The position numbers were made by a program, and so were the translations under genes. A DNA stretch of 64,000 nucleotides, taken from contig NZ_QLZR01000001.1 in the NCBI RefSeq assembly GCF_003289955.1, forward strand, positions 1 to 64,000, read 5' to 3'. Shown here piece after piece: positions 59,923 through 64,000 of this stretch (its first letter is position 1; every line of letters begins with the position of its first letter). The notes under the pieces are model-generated. The model searched no databases. It was not told the DNA's origin and saw only the letters and a program-made list of their open reading frames with translations. The DNA comes from Planococcus halotolerans. Its GTDB lineage: Bacteria; Bacillota; Bacilli; Bacillales_A; Planococcaceae.

Positions 59923-60882
59923 CACTTGCATATCCAGATAATATTTCTTCGTTTTATTGTCGGCGACCTTTTTATATAACGGATTATTTAATATTCTTCT
60001 AGCTGTAGAGACATATTCCAACGCCAAAAAGTTTTTGCACTCCGCAACTGTAATGCTCGGTTTTATTAGCATGAACCATTCATGGATTGCCTGGTGATGC
60101 GCCTCCGGATTCGTAAGTCCACATTTCTCGCACATCCAGGTACGCTTGACTTTATTCATTTTCGAAGATTTGCATTCTGGACAAAATACGCCAATATTAA
60201 TTTCGCTTGGATGGATATTGTTTTTCGGTGCAAGTGGAAACGGATCAAATTCGGAATAGAGACTCAGCAATTGCTGTCCAAACCTGTGCAATTCATCGAT
60301 GGAGAGAATTTTCGGCGGCAGTTTGAAATTTTGCAACCTGATCATCACTTCATCCGCGCTCCAAATGACCGAACCAGGCGGCGAATCTTCGACGATCTGG
60401 TTAGGATATGCAATCACCAGAAATACATGAACTGGAAGAGAAATATTGAGGCTTTTCAGCAGCTTTTCAAATTTCCACTTTGCCATTTCCATCTGCACCT
60501 GCGGACTTTTAAGGCCGCGTTCCACGCCGGACGCCGTCGTTTGGTGCAGCGTGCTTGGGTTTATAGTGAAGCGGAGGCGCCCCGATATATTTTTTACTTC
60601 CAATAAAATCACGCAGGACTGGGTCAATAAAATCGTATCGGCCTGCAGCTCAATATTCGCGGAAATCGAATAATCTTGGATAATTAAATACGGATAATCA
60701 GGGTTAAAATATTTCATCAGCTGGTCGAGCCGTTCCTCTCCCCCAAAGCCGGCGTTGGTGGATTTAAGCAGATCTTCAACCTGCTCTTTTTTTGGATGAT
60801 ATGCAGGTAATCTTTTTAACAAGGCTTCATATCCAGCAATTTTAGCTGGCTTTTTTCGGTATTTGATAATTATTGCGGCCAC
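59905..60882 (-). CDS. NERD-domain protein with C-terminal zinc ribbon
   Basis: A 325-residue protein. The nuclease-related (NERD) domain (about 45-160) has the core YLIIQDYSISANIELQADTI and CVILLEVKNISGRLRF; the acidic and Glu-x-Lys residues are the PD-(D/E)XK-like positions. A second region contains LKSLNISLPVHVFLVIAYPNQIV. The C-terminal four-cysteine zinc ribbon is CPECKSS...CEKCG (about 245-268). NERD proteins are thought to act on nucleic acids, but the cellular role is unknown. It stands alone between repeat clusters C and D, leftward, with its own terminator. Confidence 0.85.
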   Translation of the reverse strand: MAAIIIKYRKKPAKIAGYEALLKRLPAYHPKKEQVEDLLKSTNAGFGGEERLDQLMKYFNPDYPYLIIQDYSISANIELQADTILLTQSCVILLEVKNISGRLRFTINPSTLHQTTASGVERGLKSPQVQMEMAKWKFEKLLKSLNISLPVHVFLVIAYPNQIVEDSPPGSVIWSADEVMIRLQNFKLPPKILSIDELHRFGQQLLSLYSEFDPFPLAPKNNIHPSEINIGVFCPECKSSKMNKVKRTWMCEKCGLTNPEAHHQAIHEWFMLIKPSITVAECKNFLALEYVSTARRILNNPLYKKVADNKTKKYYLDMQVDIHEK

Positions 60883-61039
60883 CCCTCCATCAATAGTAGC
60901 ATAGCTGGTTATATTATTCCATAATTATCCAAATATGAGTTTTGAAAGCTGATACAGCCTCAAAAATCAGATTTGGGCCTGATATTATGTGATATTTGAT
61001 AGTTTTATGGCTAGGAGTTGAAAATAGGTTTGAGGTGAT

Positions 61040-61870
61040 TCTCTTTAGTGGAGGTGATGTTGTCGTATAGCGCTGATTTGGTGTCGTATAGATTCTGTTT
61101 AGTATCGTATAGCGAAGATTTACTCACATATAGCACATTTTACTTAACGTGCCGACTTTTCAAACGGCTTTCATCAAAAGAAACGTGCATTCGTATGGAA
61201 AGCAGTCCGCGCTCGTGCGCGGACTGCCCAGTGGGCGGCGGATGCCGCCCGATCAATTCAGTTAGTGGGTTGACTCGTTTGGGTGGAGGTGATGTTGTCG
61301 TATAGCGCTGATTTGGTGTCGTATAGATTCAGTTTAGTGTCGTATAGCGAAGATTTACTCACATATAGCACATTTTACTTAACGTGCCGACTTTTCAATC
61401 GGCTCTCATCAAAAGAAACGTGCATTCGTATGGAAAGCAGTCCGCGCCAGCGCGGACTGCCCAGTGGGCGGCGACTGCCGCCCGATCAATTCAGGTAGTG
61501 GGTTGACTCGCTTGGGTGGAGGTGATGTTGACGTATAGCGCTGATTTGGTGTCGTATAGATTCTGTTTGCTATCGTATAGCGAAGATTTACTCACATATA
61601 GCACATTTTACTTAACGTGCGGACTTTTCAGTCGGCTCTCATCAAAAGAAAAGTACATCTGAATGGATAGCAGTCCGCGCCAGCGCGGACTGCCCAGTGG
61701 GCGGCGGATGCCGCCCGATCAATTCAGTTAGTGGGTTGACTCGCTTGGGTGGAGGGGATGTTGTCGTATAGCGGTGATTTAGTGCCGTATAGATTCTATT
61801 TGCTATCGTATAGCGAAGAGTTACTCACGTATAGCACATTCTACTTAACGTGCCGACTTTTCCTCCGTCA
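61040..61870 (+). repeat. Composite repeat cluster D
   Basis: Four CGTATAG-type arrays (three 21-bp units plus a 20-bp ATATAG unit each, ending TTACTTAACGTGC) alternate with three two-hairpin modules near 61200, 61435 and 61668. Here hairpin 1 is extended to GCAGTCCGCGC/GCGCGGACTGC with loops of 4 or 2 nt; hairpin 2 loops are GGAT and GACT. The modules are closer to each other than to those of clusters A-C. The cluster fills the gap between the NERD gene (60882) and the end of the RocB-like gene (61906); 60883-61039 shows nothing else clear. Confidence 0.85.
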
Positions 61871-61887
61871 CTCACCAACAGAAACCA

Positions 61888-61918
61888 CACCAAAAAAAGC
61901 CCCCCTCACAGGCGGCTC
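61888..61918 (-). terminator. Terminator overlapping the end of the RocB-like gene
   Basis: AGCC-CCT and AGG-GGCT pair around GTG on the minus strand, with unpaired G residues, followed by TTTTTTT. The stem starts in the last coding codons. Confidence 0.6.
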
Positions 61919-63519
61919 TTCACTGGTATCGATAGAATCATTTCCTCCAGCAGCGCTGGCATCTGTTCGAATGCGTTTTTGATATGGAGGCGTTCGGTTC
62001 GTTTATGGGCATCCTTGCCGAATTGGCCGATATTGAGAACCGGCGCTCTTAATTGCTTCATGGCTTGGAACGGGATGCTGTAGGAATCGCCGTAGACTGG
62101 GGTATTGTTTTCATAAGTGACCCAGCCGTCTTCCTGGTCGCCGTAATTGACATAGCTCAAATCGGAAATGCCATTGAAGTAATGGATTTGATTGAGCTGA
62201 TAGCCGAATTTCGCCTTGGCGTTTTCCGTGACCTGTTCAACCAAGCGTTTGACCAGTTCGTCTTCAGATGAGTTGACCGCCGGGTAGTATGGCGGCGCGA
62301 ACATGATGACGATTGCCGGCGTCAGTTCCTGGCAATTGAGCAGCAGGATGTCGGTGATGTGCATGGATTTTTCGCGAACGTCCCATTCGGGATGCATCAG
62401 CGTATCATGGATCAGGTCGTTGAAATACTCAACGCCGAATTTCTCGAGCGCATATCTGACCAAGTCCTCGTAGCGCATAACCTGGATGTCACCCACAGGT
62501 TCGATGTTTTCATTGCGGCACATTGAACGGTAGTCGGCCATGCAGTGGGCGGCGGCATCTTTTGCCACTCCTTCGAACAAGTCGAAAACCTCTTTGGCGC
62601 TGTGTTCCATGGTGAAAACATTGTACATGGCATACGTCCGGTACGGCGTTTGCGCCGAATAGGAATGCTTGATGTCACGTTGCGTCAGAGTTACCGGCAG
62701 CGGCGTCGTTTCGCCGTATACCGTTTCCTTGAACGACGGATTCCATTCCATCCGGTGCGTCAGGTAAGTCGAAATATAGCTCGATGTGATGCCAGACAAC
62801 GGTTCGCCGACATGCGTCTCTTTACCGTAGAACATGGCGGACGGCATGATTTTGCCGATCGACCCCGTATAAATATAATGGTCCTGGTCCCCTGGCTTTT
62901 GCGCGAATGAAGGCTCGCCGTTAAGGAATAAAATATATTCAAGTCCGTATTCGCGTTCGAGGTCCAGCAATTTGCTGACGCTGTAGCGCATGCCGGCAGA
63001 ATTGACTTCCTCATCCGGAACGGACAATAATAATAAGTTGACCGGCCATCCATCCGCGGCAGCTTTCTCAAGCATTGCCATATGCATTGCAATGCCCGCT
63101 TTCATATCCATCGTGCCGCGGCCGAAAAGATATTCACCTGAATCGAGATCTGCCCTTGCATACTCGTCGAGTTCTTCGCGGAAATCCTTCAGCGCTTCCG
63201 TCAGCTCAAGCGGCTTGCAGGCAAGCGGTTCCAGATCACCATATTCCTCCGTTTCGACCGTATCGAAATGGCTCATCAGAACGATCGTGTCCGTGGCGTC
63301 CGGATGTTTATATAATGCGGTGACGTATTGGCGGTCCCAATTGACTTCGCCGAGATAAATCTTTTCAGGATTTTCCTGGAAGTAAGGAATCTGCTTCAGC
63401 TTTTCCTTCAGATTATAGGCGAATGCCACTTCCCCCTCCGACAGCGTGATGCTGTTCCAACTGACCATTTCACAAAGCAAGTCCTTCAATTTCTCCGGTG
63501 TTCCCCATAACAAACCCAT
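61906..63519 (-). CDS. M20-family peptidase, RocB-like
   Basis: A 537-residue protein of the RocB/M20 group. Metal-binding motifs are VLMSHFDTVETEEYGD, LFGRGTMDMKAGIAMHM and LLSVPDEEVNSAG, followed by LFLNGEPSFAQKPGDQDHYIYTGSIGKIMPSAMF and a long C-terminal part typical of RocB. RocB is linked by name to arginine use in Bacillus subtilis but its reaction is not established; a deacylase or dipeptidase is likely. It lies 3 nt downstream of the stop of an aminotransferase gene, which probably starts the operon. Confidence 0.88.
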   Translation of the reverse strand: MGLLWGTPEKLKDLLCEMVSWNSITLSEGEVAFAYNLKEKLKQIPYFQENPEKIYLGEVNWDRQYVTALYKHPDATDTIVLMSHFDTVETEEYGDLEPLACKPLELTEALKDFREELDEYARADLDSGEYLFGRGTMDMKAGIAMHMAMLEKAAADGWPVNLLLLSVPDEEVNSAGMRYSVSKLLDLEREYGLEYILFLNGEPSFAQKPGDQDHYIYTGSIGKIMPSAMFYGKETHVGEPLSGITSSYISTYLTHRMEWNPSFKETVYGETTPLPVTLTQRDIKHSYSAQTPYRTYAMYNVFTMEHSAKEVFDLFEGVAKDAAAHCMADYRSMCRNENIEPVGDIQVMRYEDLVRYALEKFGVEYFNDLIHDTLMHPEWDVREKSMHITDILLLNCQELTPAIVIMFAPPYYPAVNSSEDELVKRLVEQVTENAKAKFGYQLNQIHYFNGISDLSYVNYGDQEDGWVTYENNTPVYGDSYSIPFQAMKQLRAPVLNIGQFGKDAHKRTERLHIKNAFEQMPALLEEMILSIPVKSRL

Positions 63520-63522
63520 AAA

Positions 63523-64000
63523 TTATCCCCTCTCCGTCACTTGCACAGTTTTTAGCCATTCGGCCATCCGCTCCATCGCCTGCTCCAAAGTCGGCATTGC
63601 ATAAGCATATGAAATGCGCAGGAAGCCCTCCCCGTATTTTGTGAAAGCTGAGCCTGGCACAGCCGCCACGCCCCCTTCTTTCAACAGGCGCGTAGCGAAG
63701 TCAAACGAGGAAAGACCGAATTTCTCGATGGACGGGAATATGTAGAAAGCTCCAGTCGGCTTGACGACATCAAATCCCATTTCCACTAATTTGCCGTAAA
63801 CATAATCACGACGTGTTTTATACGCATCGTTCATTTCATTTGGCACGAAACGGTTGTTCTGCAACGCTTCGATCGCCGCATGCTGGCTCGGCAACGACGC
63901 GCACACCGTATTATACTGATGCACCTTCAACACATGCTGCATATATTCTTCCGGCCCGAGCAAAAAGCCCATCCGCCATCCTGTCATCGAATGCGATTTA
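63523..64000 (-). CDS. Class I/II PLP aminotransferase, partial (C-terminal part)
   Basis: The gene continues past the right edge. The visible 159 codons include KSHSMTGWRMGFLLGP, which contains the PLP-binding lysine close to the edge, QYNTVCASLPSQHAAIEAL, and the C-terminal small domain with PTGAFYIFPSI and the substrate-carboxylate arginine in FLRISYAYAMPTLEQAMERM. The sequence resembles PatA/AspC-type enzymes. An internal ATG (63987) is not the true start. It is followed 3 nt later by the RocB-like gene. Confidence 0.85.
   Translation of the reverse strand, partial: KSHSMTGWRMGFLLGPEEYMQHVLKVHQYNTVCASLPSQHAAIEALQNNRFVPNEMNDAYKTRRDYVYGKLVEMGFDVVKPTGAFYIFPSIEKFGLSSFDFATRLLKEGGVAAVPGSAFTKYGEGFLRISYAYAMPTLEQAMERMAEWLKTVQVTERG

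Overview
The window looks like a chromosomal segment of a low-to-moderate GC Gram-positive bacterium of the Bacillales, most likely a member of the Planococcaceae such as Planococcus, Planomicrobium or a relative (inferred from protein character, not from any search). The indications are six SLH-domain surface proteins, a csaB/tagA secondary-wall-polymer block, a TagF-type teichoic acid polymerase, a CapA/CapB/PHP-phosphatase system, frequent TTG/GTG starts with strong Shine-Dalgarno sites, and no RNA genes or prophage.

Layout. 0.3-0.75 kb: a VanZ-like membrane protein. 1.2-18.4 kb: a long leftward capsule/exopolysaccharide cluster. It has a strongly AT-rich, strain-variable part (UDP-sugar dehydrogenase, glycosyltransferases, two unrecognised enzymes, Wzy, Wzx; 1.2-9.6 kb), the CapE-CapF-CapG route to UDP-N-acetyl-L-fucosamine with a WbuB-like transferase, and a Pgl-like initiation set (PglF-type dehydratase, PglE-type aminotransferase, GNAT acetyltransferase, PglC-type phosphoglycosyltransferase). 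18.6-21.0 kb: PHP tyrosine phosphatase, CapB kinase and CapA/YveK chain-length regulator. 21.1-22.9 kb: divergent SGNH-like protein and LCP ligase. 24.2-26.9 kb: a TagF-like polymerase. 27.4-31.8 kb: NlpC/P60 hydrolase, acyltransferase 3 and a membrane-anchored trypsin-like protease. 32.4-55.0 kb: a surface-anchoring block. SLH-bearing subtilase, 5'-nucleotidase, GH73 glucosaminidase, amidase, second subtilase and NlpC/P60 enzyme surround acyltransferase 3, CsaB, a DUF5693-like protein, a MurJ/SpoVB-type flippase and TagA. CsaB pyruvylates the wall polymer that SLH domains bind, so the block carries both ligand synthesis and ligand users. 55.3-64.0 kb: AGCS amino-acid symporter, M20 amidohydrolase, dipeptide epimerase, NERD protein, RocB-like peptidase and the end of a class I/II aminotransferase.

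The most unusual content is non-coding. Four clusters (about 28.2-29.3, 52.8-53.85, 59.2-59.9 and 61.0-61.9 kb) share one composite repeat architecture. Arrays of a 21-bp motif (CGTATAG or TATCTTACG core) alternate with a two-hairpin GC-rich module whose stems change length while keeping pairing. All four clusters end, in the same polarity, beside the T-tract of an intrinsic terminator. The window also has a RAYT-type Y1 transposase flanked by identical palindromes, a 115-bp element with perfect 10-bp terminal inverted repeats, two copies of another interspersed repeat, and several perfect dyads in promoter regions of cell-surface genes.
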